Below are positions 46,327 through 58,096 of a stretch of DNA of 64,000 nt, one piece after another (position 1 is the stretch's first letter; each line of letters opens with the position of its first letter). The stretch comes from Arsukibacterium tuosuense (GTDB taxonomy: Bacteria; Pseudomonadota; Gammaproteobacteria; Enterobacterales; Alteromonadaceae): positions 372,001 to 436,000 of the forward strand of contig NZ_OBEB01000002.1 in assembly GCF_900215315.1 (NCBI RefSeq). Reading direction: 5' to 3'. Under the pieces are notes generated by a model. It ran no database searches, was not told where the DNA came from, and saw only the letters and a program-made list of their open reading frames with translations. A program made the translations under genes and the position numbers.

Positions 46327-46740
46327 TTAGCGTGATAGTTTTTTATGGCTAACGGGAGGTACTAAATACCAGCTCATTAATACCAGACAGGCGAAGCCGC
46401 TATAAAGCGCGATAAATACCCAGTCTGGCGCAGTGTAGTACAGTAAATATTGTAGCCAGTGCTGAACAAAGGAGCCGGCATAAGTAGCTGCGCCGGCTTT
46501 TTCCCTTAATGCCATCTCCCAGACCGTAAGCGGACAGATAACGCCCAACCAGGATTGCAGCACCACAATAGCAATTGCCAGCAGATGCAGCAGCCGGAAG
46601 GTTTTATTGCCAACCCAGTGCCACGTTAGAAAATGACCAAGATAAATAGCCAGCAGGCCGCCAACCACAAACAGTACGACTAAAAAGTGAATAATCAGAA
46701 TGGCATCGGCCAGCAGTAACAAAGTTGATGGCTCAGACAT
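46327..46740 (-). CDS. DUF2784 membrane protein
   Basis: 137 residues with four membrane helices. The segments LLADAILIIHFLVVLFVVGG, QSWLGVICPLTVWE and QHWLQYLLYYTAPDWVF are DUF2784 signatures. Function unknown. It lies 6 bases after the cyclotransferase-like gene and 421 bases from leuD; these two may be read with the leu operon but there is no sequence proof. Confidence 0.9.
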   Translation of the reverse strand: MSEPSTLLLLADAILIIHFLVVLFVVGGLLAIYLGHFLTWHWVGNKTFRLLHLLAIAIVVLQSWLGVICPLTVWEMALREKAGAATYAGSFVQHWLQYLLYYTAPDWVFIALYSGFACLVLMSWYLVPPVSHKKLSR

Positions 46741-46746
46741 AGCGAT

Positions 46747-47094
46747 TTACCTGCTGTTTGGTGCGGCGGCCGCATAGATCCAGCAGTCAGCACCCGATTT
46801 TAAGCAGGCGCTGACTCGGATATAAGCATCGACTTCATAGTCATCGGCTTGCAGCAGTTCGGCGTCGGTCAGCTCAAAAACAGTGCCAGCCACTTCATCA
46901 CTTATATTGCCGGTAAAGCGTAATATCGGATGAATGGCTTTACCACTTTCCCGCAGTACCCGCGGCTCAGTAATTGCTATTTCACCGACAACATAGCCCG
47001 GCAGAATGTCCTGGTAGCCGGTTAGTTCACGGCCAAAATTAGCCAGCTGGACGTTTTTTTGCTGCAAGGTGCCGTAGGAAAATAGTTTTGGCAT
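46747..47094 (-). CDS. Gamma-glutamylcyclotransferase-like (AIG2) protein
   Basis: 115 residues. The YGTL motif (FSYGTLQQKNVQ, residues 5-16) and the EVDAYIRVSACL segment are characteristic of the AIG2/GGCT fold; TDAELLQADDYE supplies the acidic residues usually at the active site. AGAGGA lies about 4 bases before the ATG. Substrate not known. Confidence 0.87.
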   Translation of the reverse strand: MPKLFSYGTLQQKNVQLANFGRELTGYQDILPGYVVGEIAITEPRVLRESGKAIHPILRFTGNISDEVAGTVFELTDAELLQADDYEVDAYIRVSACLKSGADCWIYAAAAPNSR

Positions 47095-47136
47095 GGCGTC
47101 CTCTGTTACCTGGGGCAGGGTATGCGGCCCCTTAGC

Positions 47137-47739
47137 TTAACCCAGCCAGGGCTGGCTGGCTTTGCGGCTTTGCTCAAAATCGGTAATTTGTGAGTTCAGC
47201 TGCTCGCTGTTGCCGATAAAATCCAGCCCGGCTAACAGCCGTTGTTTAATATCGGCGTCGATTTTAAAGCCCAGTGCAGCATTATTGCCGAACATGATTT
47301 CCTGACTGGCTAAATCTATTTGCCAATTCTGAGGCCCCTGCTGGCAACGGCTAAACAATAAGTCGATATTGGTTTTGCTTAACTGAATTAATAACATGCC
47401 ATTATTGACGCTGTTATTAAAGAAAATATCGGCAAAACTTTCGGCGATAATAACGTTAAAACCATACTGCTGAATGGCCCAGGGCGCGTGTTCGCGACTG
47501 GATCCACAGCCAAAGTTAGCTCGGGTCAGTAAAATACTGGCGCCGGCGTATGCCGGTTCATTGATCACGAAATCCGGATTCGGGCTGCCATCGGCCAGAT
47601 AACGCCAGTCAAAAAACATTGCTTCGGCAAAGCCGTCGCGGCTGACACTGGTTAAAAATTGCTTCGGAATAATCTGATCAGTATCCACGTTGTTTTTATC
47701 TAACGGGCAAACCAAACCCTGTGCAAATATCTTACTCAT
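47137..47739 (-). CDS. leuD: 3-isopropylmalate dehydratase small subunit
   Basis: About 200 residues; the ATG at 47739 has GGAG 8 bases upstream, better than the TTG two codons earlier. [14 protein letters not shown], the [12 protein letters not shown] phosphate/substrate-binding loop and [15 protein letters not shown] are diagnostic. It pairs with LeuC to isomerise 2-isopropylmalate to 3-isopropylmalate. The ATG overlaps the leuC stop (ATGA), which ensures equal expression. Confidence 0.98.
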   Translation of the reverse strand: MSKIFAQGLVCPLDKNNVDTDQIIPKQFLTSVSRDGFAEAMFFDWRYLADGSPNPDFVINEPAYAGASILLTRANFGCGSSREHAPWAIQQYGFNVIIAESFADIFFNNSVNNGMLLIQLSKTNIDLLFSRCQQGPQNWQIDLASQEIMFGNNAALGFKIDADIKQRLLAGLDFIGNSEQLNSQITDFEQSRKASQPWLG

Positions 47740-49171
47740 GCCCAATCTCCTTTTTCATTGGCAGCCGCGGCAATATTCACAAACTTGCCGGCTATTGCTG
47801 CTGCCGCCGCCATCGCCGGGCTGACCAGATGGGTGCGGGCGCCACGGCCCTGACGGCCCTCAAAGTTACGGTTGCTGGTACTGGCGCAGCGCTCACCGGC
47901 CGCTACTCTGTCATCGTTCATGCCCAGGCACATGCTGCAGCCTGGCTCGCGCCATTCAAAACCGGCGCCTTTAAAAATATCGGCTAAACCTTCTTGTTCA
48001 GCCTGGCGTTTAACAATGCCCGAACCCGGTACCACTAAGGCCCGCACGCCTGCGGCAACCTGCTTGCCCTGTACCACGCTGGCGGCAGCGCGCAAGTCTT
48101 CAATCCGGCTATTGGTGCAGCTGCCAATAAATACCACATCGACTTTGCAGTCGGTCAGTTTTTGGCCCGGTTCAAGCCCCATGTAGGCCAGCGCGCGCTC
48201 GGCGGCATCACGCTTGGTGGCATCGCTGAAGCTGGCAGGTGAGGGTACGCTTTGATCAACCGCAATAACCTGCTCCGGGTTAGTGCCCCAGGTGATTTGC
48301 GGCGTAATGGCGTTGGCATCTATGGTTACCGTGTGGTCAAACACCGCGTCAGCGTCAGAATACAGGCTTTGCCAATAGTCTACTGCTGCGTCCCAGTGCT
48401 CTGCTTGCGGCGCATGGGCTTTGCCTTTTAAATAGGCAAAAGTGGTTGCATCGGGTGCTATCAGCCCGGCTTTGGCGCCCATTTCAATGCTCATATTGCA
48501 TAAGGTCATCCGTCCTTCCATGCTCATCGCCGCAATGGTGCTACCACAGAATTCAGCGACATAGCCATTGCCGCCGGCGGTGCCTAATTTTGCAATTACC
48601 GCCATAATCACATCTTTTGGCGTAACGTGGCTGCTTAGCTCGCCATTTATCTCTACTTTTAAGGTTTTTGCCTGCTGCTGGGGCAGGGTTTGGGTGGCCA
48701 GTACATGTTCTACCTCAGAGGTGCCAATCCCAAAAGCCAACGCACCAAAAGCACCGTGAGTTGAGGTGTGTGAGTCGCCACAGACGATAATCATCCCGGG
48801 CTGGGTTAAACCCTGCTCCGGGCCAATGACATGGACGATGCCCTGATCAGGGTGGGTTAAATCCAGTAATGGTATGTTGTTTTCGTCACAGTTAGCCGCT
48901 AGCGCTTCCAGCTGTTTGCGTGAGGTTTCACCGGCAGCGTCCATGCTGCGCCGTTGGGTTGAAACATTATGGTCCATGGTGGCAAAGGTTAAATCGGGCC
49001 GGCGTACAGTGCGATTGGCCAGTTTTAAACCGGAAAATGCCTGCGGCGAGGTTACCTCATGAATTAAATGGCGGTCGACAAATAATAAGTCTGTACTGGG
49101 GTTTAACTTACCCACCACATGGCTGGCGTAGATTTTTTGATAAAGTGTTTTTGCGGAAAAAGTTTGGGCCA

Positions 49172-49172
<1 letters not shown>
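47736..49172 (-). CDS. leuC: 3-isopropylmalate dehydratase large subunit
   Basis: 478 residues carrying the aconitase-type 4Fe-4S cluster: Cys in [13 protein letters not shown] and the CSMCLGMN pair, with [19 protein letters not shown] as a further signature. Acts with LeuD in the second step of leucine synthesis. Its ATG shares a base with the leuB stop (TAATG). Length is normal. Confidence 0.99.
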
Positions 49173-51864
<2,692 letters not shown>

Positions 51865-51924
51865 CTTGTGTTTCCTGTTCCGTTAATCGGTGTCGGTGGC
51901 AACTTGTGGCGGGGGCTTAAATGC

Positions 51925-51950
51925 AAAAAACCCCGGCCAGTGGCACGGGG
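51925..51950 (-). terminator. leu operon attenuator
   Basis: Read on the minus strand: CCCCG-T-GCC-ACT-GGC-CGGGG hairpin followed by six Ts. It lies 61 bases upstream of leuA and 26 bases past the leader-peptide stop. A CGGGGT stretch inside the leader coding region can pair with ACCCCG of the terminator stem and so act as antiterminator. Confidence 0.8.
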
Positions 51951-51976
51951 TTTTTCGTTATCGGTTCGTTACGTTT

Positions 51977-52054
51977 CTACCAATAAACCATACCCCGCGC
52001 GCCGGTGAGGAGCACGAGGAGGCTGATAATAGAAACGTTACGCTGTAAATTCAT
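51977..52054 (-). CDS. leuL: leu operon leader peptide
   Basis: A 25-codon frame beginning ATG at 52054 with AAGAG upstream. It encodes a peptide with Ile-Ile-Ser then four CTC Leu codons in five codons (LLVLL, codons 12-16), and ends ...MVYW. Ribosome stalling at the Leu cluster when charged tRNA-Leu is low would favour the antiterminator and allow leuABCD transcription. The clustered codons, position and the following attenuator make the call strong despite its length. Confidence 0.85.
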   Translation of the reverse strand: MNLQRNVSIISLLVLLTGARGMVYW

Positions 52055-52094
52055 TGGTTGCTCTTTTGGGTTTCTTTCTAGCAAGACGCCAATA

Positions 52095-52123
52095 GTAATA
52101 ACATGGTTATTTTTTAACTGCAA
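52095..52123 (-). promoter_or_regulatory. Putative sigma-70 promoter of leuL-leuABCD
   Basis: On the minus strand TTGCAG (52118-52123) and TATTAC (52095-52100) are separated by 17 bases. The hexamers match consensus only partly (3/6 and 4/6), but spacing is ideal and the expected start lies about 34 bases before the leader ATG. Confidence 0.4.
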
Positions 52124-52143
52124 CAGTATAGACGTCTATACTG
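52124..52143. promoter_or_regulatory. Perfect 20-bp palindrome beside the leu promoter
   Basis: CAGTATAGACGTCTATACTG is perfectly self-complementary and directly abuts the putative -35 hexamer of the leu promoter; it also lies about 130 bases before the divergent DUF885 gene. Its half-site (CAGTATAGAC) suggests a symmetric dimer-binding operator. It is followed by no T tract. The regulator is unknown. Confidence 0.6.
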
Positions 52144-52273
52144 GAAAAATTGTTGGCCAGGGCAGTGTAAGTGAAATACTTAAAAAGTTGCTGCATGGCG
52201 GGCGAAGCGCTAGGCTTAAGTACATAATAGTGTTCTAACTCATTAAAATAAAAGCAAACCAAGGAAGCTGACT

Positions 52274-53584
52274 ATGCGATACCCTCTGTTTAAACCCTTA
52301 TTACTGACTGCCAGCCTGGCGCTGGTTACAGCCTGTGGCAAAGCGCCAGATCCGCGGGTCGCCGCTACGGTGGATGCTGACAATATCGCCCGCCAGTATA
52401 TGCAGTTGGTGCTGGCGCTGGGTGAGCACGACAGCAATTATGTCGATGCCTATTATGGCCCGCAGCAGCTGCGCGACGAGGCGGTAGCTCGCGGTTTGAG
52501 TGCAGCGGAAATTGCGGCAGAAGCAAAAACCTTGCTTGAAAAAATTGATACCCAGCCCACCGCAGATAATGATATGTACAAATTGCGGCTGCATTACCTG
52601 GATAAGCAGCTGCAAGCACTGGCATTTCATGCCGACAGTTTAAGTAACGGTAAAAAAGCCAATTTTGAAGCCCAGGCTCAGGCGCTATATGACACCACGC
52701 CGCCTAATTACAGTCTGACAGATTTTGACGAAGTTCTGGCTGGCATTGATGAACTGGTGCCGGGTGAGGGCAGTTTGTCTGAAAGGGTGTTCGCCTACCG
52801 CAAGAACTTTGTGATACCGGCCGACAAACTGGACGAGGTGTTTCAGCGGGCGATTAGTGAATGCCGGCAGCGCACTCAGGCTTATATCAGCTTGCCTGAC
52901 GGTGAAGATTTCAGCCTGGAATATGTGCAGGATAAGCCCTGGAGTGGCTACAACTGGTACAAAGGTAAATCGTACAGCTTAATTCAGATTAACAGCGAGC
53001 GGCCGATTGATATCTCCCGCGCTGTCGATTTGGGCTGCCACGAAGGCTACCCGGGTCACCACACTTACAATGCGCTGCTGGAGCATAAGCTGGTGGATGA
53101 ATTAGGCTGGCAGGAATTCAGCGTTTATCCTTTGTACAGCCCGCAATCGTTAATTGCCGAAGGCACTGCCAATTACGGAATTGAACTGGCCTTTCCAGGC
53201 GAGCAGAAGCTGGAATTTGAACGTGACGTCCTGTACCCGCTGGCCGGACTGGACCCGGATACTGCGGCTGAATATGCTTCATTCTTAAAATTAATGGCGC
53301 GCCTCAGCTATGCCGGAAACGAAATTGCCCGCCAGTATTTAAATGGCGATATCGACGGCGAACAGGCGGTGGCGCTGTTACAGCAATACAGCCTGAACAG
53401 TGAAGCTGAAGCCCGGCAGCGGCTGCGCTTTTTCGACAGCTACGGCGCCTATGTTATTAACTACAACTGGGGTAAAGAGCTGGTAAAACAATATATTGAG
53501 CAAACCGATGATCAGGACGAGCGCTGGGCCCGCTTTATCAAGCTGTTGTCATCACCACGGGTACCATCGTCAATCGAGTGGTAA
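52274..53584 (+). CDS. DUF885-like metallopeptidase lipoprotein
   Basis: 436 residues with a lipobox VTAC and a periplasmic domain. The zinc motif CHEGYPGHHTYN (HExxGHH type, about residues 257-268) and the downstream EGTANYGIELAF Glu are those of DUF885/M-type peptidases related to carboxypeptidases. The gene is divergent from leuL across a gap that contains the palindrome. GGAAG lies upstream of the ATG. Confidence 0.85.
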   Translation: MRYPLFKPLLLTASLALVTACGKAPDPRVAATVDADNIARQYMQLVLALGEHDSNYVDAYYGPQQLRDEAVARGLSAAEIAAEAKTLLEKIDTQPTADNDMYKLRLHYLDKQLQALAFHADSLSNGKKANFEAQAQALYDTTPPNYSLTDFDEVLAGIDELVPGEGSLSERVFAYRKNFVIPADKLDEVFQRAISECRQRTQAYISLPDGEDFSLEYVQDKPWSGYNWYKGKSYSLIQINSERPIDISRAVDLGCHEGYPGHHTYNALLEHKLVDELGWQEFSVYPLYSPQSLIAEGTANYGIELAFPGEQKLEFERDVLYPLAGLDPDTAAEYASFLKLMARLSYAGNEIARQYLNGDIDGEQAVALLQQYSLNSEAEARQRLRFFDSYGAYVINYNWGKELVKQYIEQTDDQDERWARFIKLLSSPRVPSSIEW

Positions 53585-53663
53585 ATAAAGTACTTGCATA
53601 AGCAGGCGGCGTTCATTATTATGCGCGCCGTTCTGCCAGTACTTTTCAGTACAACGCAACTCT

Positions 53664-53750
53664 GCCCGGGTGGTGAAATCGGTAGACACAAGGGATTTAA
53701 AATCCCTCGCTCGAAAGGGCGTGCCGGTTCAAGTCCGGCCCCGGGCACCA
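53664..53750 (+). tRNA. tRNA-Leu(UAA)
   Basis: An 87-base tRNA with a 7-bp acceptor (GCCCGGG / CCCGGGC), the discriminator A and encoded CCA, a long variable arm of class II type and T-loop GTTCAAG-like. The anticodon stem AGGGA / TCCCT encloses TTTAAAA, giving anticodon TAA (Leu). Its 3' end is the attachment site of the adjoining island. Confidence 0.97.
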
Positions 53751-53751
53751 T
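53736..53751 (+). repeat. Left direct repeat (attL) in the tRNA-Leu 3' end
   Basis: CGGCCCCGGGCACCAT covers the end of the T-arm, acceptor strand and CCA and recurs exactly at 62347-62362. This is the usual arrangement of integrase-mediated tRNA insertions. Confidence 0.85.
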
Positions 53752-54587
53752 AACTCCATGTTTTATAAAGTTTTTTTCCGCTTAACCTCGATGTGTTTTC
53801 GATAGTCATACAAAGCTGATGTGTAGCTTATGTGTAGCCGACTTTGCCTTTGCTAATTACTTAATTGCTGCCAAATGCTGTTAACGTCGCCTAAACGGGC
53901 TCAGAAACATTTGCAGCATCAGGTAATGGTCTACTTACAGATTAGTCCTGAACCCGTTCCATAGGCTGCACAGTGACTGTGGCATAGCCAAGTTCTATAC
54001 AGTTATAGTGAAATGCAGTCCAAAATCGGACTTTTACTGGATATAAGGTTAGCGGGTAAGTCTATTCAGGACTTATGCAGTGACTGAATAACCGCTCTAT
54101 GCAATCCCCGGTCGCTATCCGGTCCAAATGCTGCTGCAGTGTCAAGTTTTTGCACAGTTTCACCGGCACGCATTACCAGTGTTATTTGGTTGTCTGCAGC
54201 AACACCCACGCGCATTAGCCTGGCATTCAAAGCAAACCGCTCTGGTCCTTCTCCGGTCTAAGGTTAGTAAGTTACTATCATCGCTACTTAGCTCCGCAGA
54301 AGTACGCGAGCATGCAAATTAGTATGATTTTACCTCCTCGCCTAACCAGCGATCCAGCTAAGGGTGCTGCTGTCTATTGAGCCGTGGAGACTATACAGTA
54401 GCTAGTTGTAAATTTGCCGAACCGATTAGCATTATTGGCATTAAATATTTGCGGCAAAACCGTCGCTTGATGACGACGATTCCTGCCAACTGCGTGATAA
54501 GCCGCTGGATTTGGATAAATTGAGAGTTACTGCCCGTCGGCAAAATGAGTCGCTCAGTTTTTAAATGTAATTCTTTTAACTGTTAAA
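53752..54587. other. Gene-free left end of the island
   Basis: No recognisable gene in about 836 bases. A tandem ATGTGTAGC pair lies near the tRNA (annotated separately). A short plus-strand frame (about 54448-54561) reads through to a stop (...VTARRQNESLSF) and could be the C-terminal scrap of a lost gene, but I cannot name it. The rest is a mix of ordinary-GC sequence with stops in all frames. Confidence 0.6.
53819..53838 (+). repeat. Tandem ATGTGTAGC pair, possible integrase arm sites
   Basis: ATGTGTAGC occurs at 53819-53827 and 53830-53838, a spacing of 11 bases or one helical turn, about 70 bases inside the left repeat. Tyrosine recombinases of tRNA islands often bind such arm-type repeats. 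Inference only. Confidence 0.4.
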
Positions 54588-57176
54588 TTAAAAAGACTCA
54601 TAAATAACAATTCGTATATTAGCAACGGAAGATTCTAGATTTCCGTCATAACATCTAGCACTAAAGTTATCTACCGCAACAAAAGATATAGGGTAATTCA
54701 CAGTAAATGAAGCGCCTGAAGAAACACTCCTATCAAATGAACCATTTTTGTAAATATTTACAGATAATGTATCTCCTGCATTATCATCTGCACATGTTGG
54801 TGCTGTTAAATTAATATTTGCAGGTGCATATGCTGTATTATATTGAGATTCGCTCCCGTCAAAACTTCCAACATCAGCAATAGTAGGCGCTGTATTTGCC
54901 GGCGCTGAAACCGTATAGTTAATGGAAACGTCAATATTAGTTCGCTCATCACTTGCAGTGATGCCATGGCTATAAGTGCCTGCTGTGCGACCCGCAAGAT
55001 TAATGGTTAAATTGGACAAGCTAACACTGTCATCTTCAGCATCGTTGCAACTGATGTCGTTGCTGCTGATGGTGTAATTGGCATCGCCTTCTGTAAACGT
55101 TAATGCGGGGCCGGTGTAAGCGCAGACTGGTGGCGTGTTAGGGTGTATGGTAACAGAGGTGCTTGCCAGTACTTTGTTATCCTCCTGACGAACAAAATCT
55201 ACACTTAGTGTTCGGTTTTCACCAACAGCAAGCGCAAGCGGCATAATAGCCGGACTGTCATCCAACTTGGCATCCACCTGAACTGTGCCAACCACGGCTT
55301 GCCCTAACTGATTAACTAACGTAACGCTTGCGGCCACTGTTTGCCCGTCTCGCAGTAAGCCATTGAAACGCTCTGCAGCACCGAAGCTGATGTCGCCGGA
55401 TAGCACTTCATCGACCACCTTAATAGTGAATTGTGCTTGAGCAAAATAGTCAGCCGGGACAGCGGTAAGGTTTTCTGCTGTTTTGTCCAGTGTTTCGCGC
55501 GAACTGACAGTATAGTTTGCGGCTCCTTGCGTGGGCAGCGAAAGGGTATCGTCGGTAGCTTGTTCGGTGTTATCAAGCCATAAGCTGGGTAGGGTTTGTA
55601 CCGACTCGCCAGCAATGGTGGCGGTGATGTCGGCACGCTCAAGGCGTATTTGATTGTCTGCGACGTGTTGGCCAAACAGTGCGGGGTACAATTGGTCTGG
55701 ATACGCCAGTACCAGGGTTTGCTCGCTGCCATCGAAGCTGTTGGTTGCCTGGGTGTCAAACTCTACACCTGTCACAGCCTGCTCGAAGTTATTTGAGGCG
55801 GCATTGTCAGCCATATCTTTTGCCTGCACAGTCACAACAATGCGCTGTGCGTCATTGGCTATAGCGGCGGTATCAATCACATACTGTCCATCCGTTTTTT
55901 GCAGCGGCTGGAAGCTGTTGCCGCCATCAAGCGAGATGGACAGGGTCTCTTCGCTGATAGCTTCGTTGTAACTTGGTGTAAACACTCCGACAGCAGAAAC
56001 CAACGGCAGTTTCTGTCCCGCATTGTTGGTATACACTGCTTGCTCTGGGAATATGAATTCTCCCGCAATTTCTGGCGGCTCAGCATCAGAGTTTTCAATG
56101 ACAAATTCGATAGCAATAGTGCCATTGAGCGTATTGTCCCCGCCAGTGTCATGCGTTGCCGAGCAGGCAGTCAAGGTTACCGTGTCGTCTGTGCCGATCT
56201 GATCAGCGAAGTGCGTGTCAATAAAGGCCTGGTTAACCATCCACTGTTCTCGCTGCCCACCTAGATTGTCGGCAAGCTCACTGTTCGTGCTGCTTAGCGC
56301 ATAGGTGGCGTCGTTGTATGCGCACTCAACACTGACTGCACCTACCGTGGTAAAGCCTGAACCGCTACTTTCTATACTGCTGCTACTGGTAGCCGTATCG
56401 AAACGCACCCTGACCATCTGCACTGTCATCGCCTCAGCGTTGTATTGGGTATTATCCATCGTAAGATTAGCTGAGCCATAACGTGCACTGGCTGCTGCGC
56501 TGGGTGCAGGCGTGACCTCTACCGGCTGGAATACGCCACTGTTTAACAGGCTTGATAATGCTGTAACTTTGTCGCTCAGGGTTCTCGCAGTAACTTCCCC
56601 CACATGAAACACAGCGTTCGCCGTTCCAAGCGGTCCATCTGCTTCGTATACCTCTTCACCCTCATCAGCAAGCGATACACCAATAATGCCCTTCCCCCGA
56701 CTGAGCGGAGCAACCCCGATGTAGCTATCGAGTGCACTTGACAACAAATTGGCGCTGGAGGTGAATTGGTCGAGCACCTGGCTGTCGTTTAGTAAGGATT
56801 CAAAAGTAATGTCCCGTGTAGTCGTTGTCTTGCCATCGCCCACCTGCACGCGAAAGCCAAACATATCGGCGACACTCACCTCTATCGCAGCGCCACTGCC
56901 GCTTAATGGCTGCCAGGCACCAGCGATATCTTGGTACGCATAATTGTAATTCAAACTGTCATTGTCAGCGTCTGTTGCCTGCACACTGAGTGTAACTACG
57001 TCGTCGTTTGTTGCCGAGGTTACCGCTGAGCCCGACTTCAATACCTGAAACTGAGAAATAGCAGGCGCTGTATTTACTGGTGCAGGAGGTGTTTCATCGC
57101 CAGAACTACCGCTGCAGGCCTGTAAGATTAAAAATGCCAATGGAGAAAGTTTAAAAGCAATTGATTTGGCAGACAT
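54588..57176 (-). CDS. Large Ig-like/cadherin-like surface lipoprotein
   Basis: 862 residues from the ATG at 57176 (AAGGA 8 bases upstream). Lipobox LQAC is followed by GSSGDETPP and then repeated Ig- or cadherin-like beta modules: NTAPAISQFQVLKSG (near 35), a region with DADNDSLNYNYAY, and later PVCAYTGPALTFTEGDANYTISS and NTAPTIADVGSFDG. Probably an outer-membrane lipoprotein exposed at the surface for adhesion or carbohydrate binding. The last ~100 codons are markedly more AT-rich than the rest, suggesting a mosaic origin. No catalytic motif seen. Confidence 0.75.
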   Translation of the reverse strand: MSAKSIAFKLSPLAFLILQACSGSSGDETPPAPVNTAPAISQFQVLKSGSAVTSATNDDVVTLSVQATDADNDSLNYNYAYQDIAGAWQPLSGSGAAIEVSVADMFGFRVQVGDGKTTTTRDITFESLLNDSQVLDQFTSSANLLSSALDSYIGVAPLSRGKGIIGVSLADEGEEVYEADGPLGTANAVFHVGEVTARTLSDKVTALSSLLNSGVFQPVEVTPAPSAAASARYGSANLTMDNTQYNAEAMTVQMVRVRFDTATSSSSIESSGSGFTTVGAVSVECAYNDATYALSSTNSELADNLGGQREQWMVNQAFIDTHFADQIGTDDTVTLTACSATHDTGGDNTLNGTIAIEFVIENSDAEPPEIAGEFIFPEQAVYTNNAGQKLPLVSAVGVFTPSYNEAISEETLSISLDGGNSFQPLQKTDGQYVIDTAAIANDAQRIVVTVQAKDMADNAASNNFEQAVTGVEFDTQATNSFDGSEQTLVLAYPDQLYPALFGQHVADNQIRLERADITATIAGESVQTLPSLWLDNTEQATDDTLSLPTQGAANYTVSSRETLDKTAENLTAVPADYFAQAQFTIKVVDEVLSGDISFGAAERFNGLLRDGQTVAASVTLVNQLGQAVVGTVQVDAKLDDSPAIMPLALAVGENRTLSVDFVRQEDNKVLASTSVTIHPNTPPVCAYTGPALTFTEGDANYTISSNDISCNDAEDDSVSLSNLTINLAGRTAGTYSHGITASDERTNIDVSINYTVSAPANTAPTIADVGSFDGSESQYNTAYAPANINLTAPTCADDNAGDTLSVNIYKNGSFDRSVSSGASFTVNYPISFVAVDNFSARCYDGNLESSVANIRIVIYESF

Positions 57177-57340
57177 AAGCATCATCCTTAAGCTTTGGCG
57201 ATAACAATCTTTTGTTTCTATGTTGTTGTTAAATTAATCGACTTTAGATAATATTGGCAAGCTAAAAATTGGACATTTTTTTGCATTATTGAGACACAAA
57301 CTCAATTTTTATCAGTGTTATGTTAAGTAACATTGCGTGG

Positions 57341-58096
57341 TTAGTGATTTCTAAAAGTCAGATAAAGCGGCATGTGGTCACTTAACGCTAGCCACTTGTC
57401 ATGTTGGCCAATATCTAGTTGGCAGTTGTCTATCAGGTCTGTTGATGCAAAAACATAGTCGATGTGGTAAGGCTTGTTCAGATTGCGGTGCAGGTAAAAA
57501 GTCGGTGTCGATTCTTGCCCTTGCATCTCTGCCTTTTGATGGTGATAAACACTCTGCAAACCAATGTGGTCAAGCTCCTGTACTACCCCGGTGTGACTCC
57601 ACCAGCGGTCAGCTTTATCCCAGATAACGTTACTATTTAGGTCGCCTAACACGATTGTCTTCGGCCCGGCCAGCTCATTACGGTGTATTTGCAGGTACTT
57701 CCATAATTGACCAATGTAACCAAATGCCTCTTCATCACTACCCTTAGTCCATACCGCCAATATGGTTAAAGTGTTGTTGATGCTAAAGGGTAAAAACAGT
57801 TTCAGCTGATCAGTAGTCCAGGTCGCACTGGCATGATGTTCAGATATACCGGGTATGGAATAACTACCCAGCCAGGGTAACGCAGTGACTGAGTTGCCAT
57901 TCTTGGCAAATACGCCAATGCCCTTATTTTTGTTATCGCCTACCCAGAGATAATCACCTGCCCAGCTTAGATACTGCCCCTTGTAATTAGCAGGATCTTC
58001 ACATTCTTGAATAACCAGAATGTCAGCGTCGAGCGCATCAACATCAGCCAACTTCTTGCGCAGAGCCCCGTTACAGTTCCAGGTTACAATTTTCAT
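57341..58096 (-). CDS. Endonuclease/exonuclease/phosphatase-fold enzyme
   Basis: 251 residues from the ATG at 58096 (MKIVTWNCNG), which overlaps the stop of the broken DUF1643 gene by four bases (ATGA). Motifs of the EEP superfamily: WNCNG, IQEC (Glu for metal), VLGDLNSN (Asp-x-Asn), the His-Ile-Asp-Tyr segment YHIDYVF and LSDHMPL (Asp-His). It should be a metal-dependent phosphodiesterase acting on nucleic acid or a phosphoester. It is shorter than ExoIII but has all catalytic residues. Last gene of the island operon. Confidence 0.87.
   Translation of the reverse strand: MKIVTWNCNGALRKKLADVDALDADILVIQECEDPANYKGQYLSWAGDYLWVGDNKNKGIGVFAKNGNSVTALPWLGSYSIPGISEHHASATWTTDQLKLFLPFSINNTLTILAVWTKGSDEEAFGYIGQLWKYLQIHRNELAGPKTIVLGDLNSNVIWDKADRWWSHTGVVQELDHIGLQSVYHHQKAEMQGQESTPTFYLHRNLNKPYHIDYVFASTDLIDNCQLDIGQHDKWLALSDHMPLYLTFRNH

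Noticed and set aside
52124-52143. LexA-type SOS box
   Set aside because: The palindrome is CAGTA...TACTG, not CTGT-N8-ACAG, so it does not fit the known LexA pattern.
54128-54322. 64-codon plus-strand frame in the gene-free left end of the island
   Set aside because: No ribosome site, no family look; composition resembles random frame.
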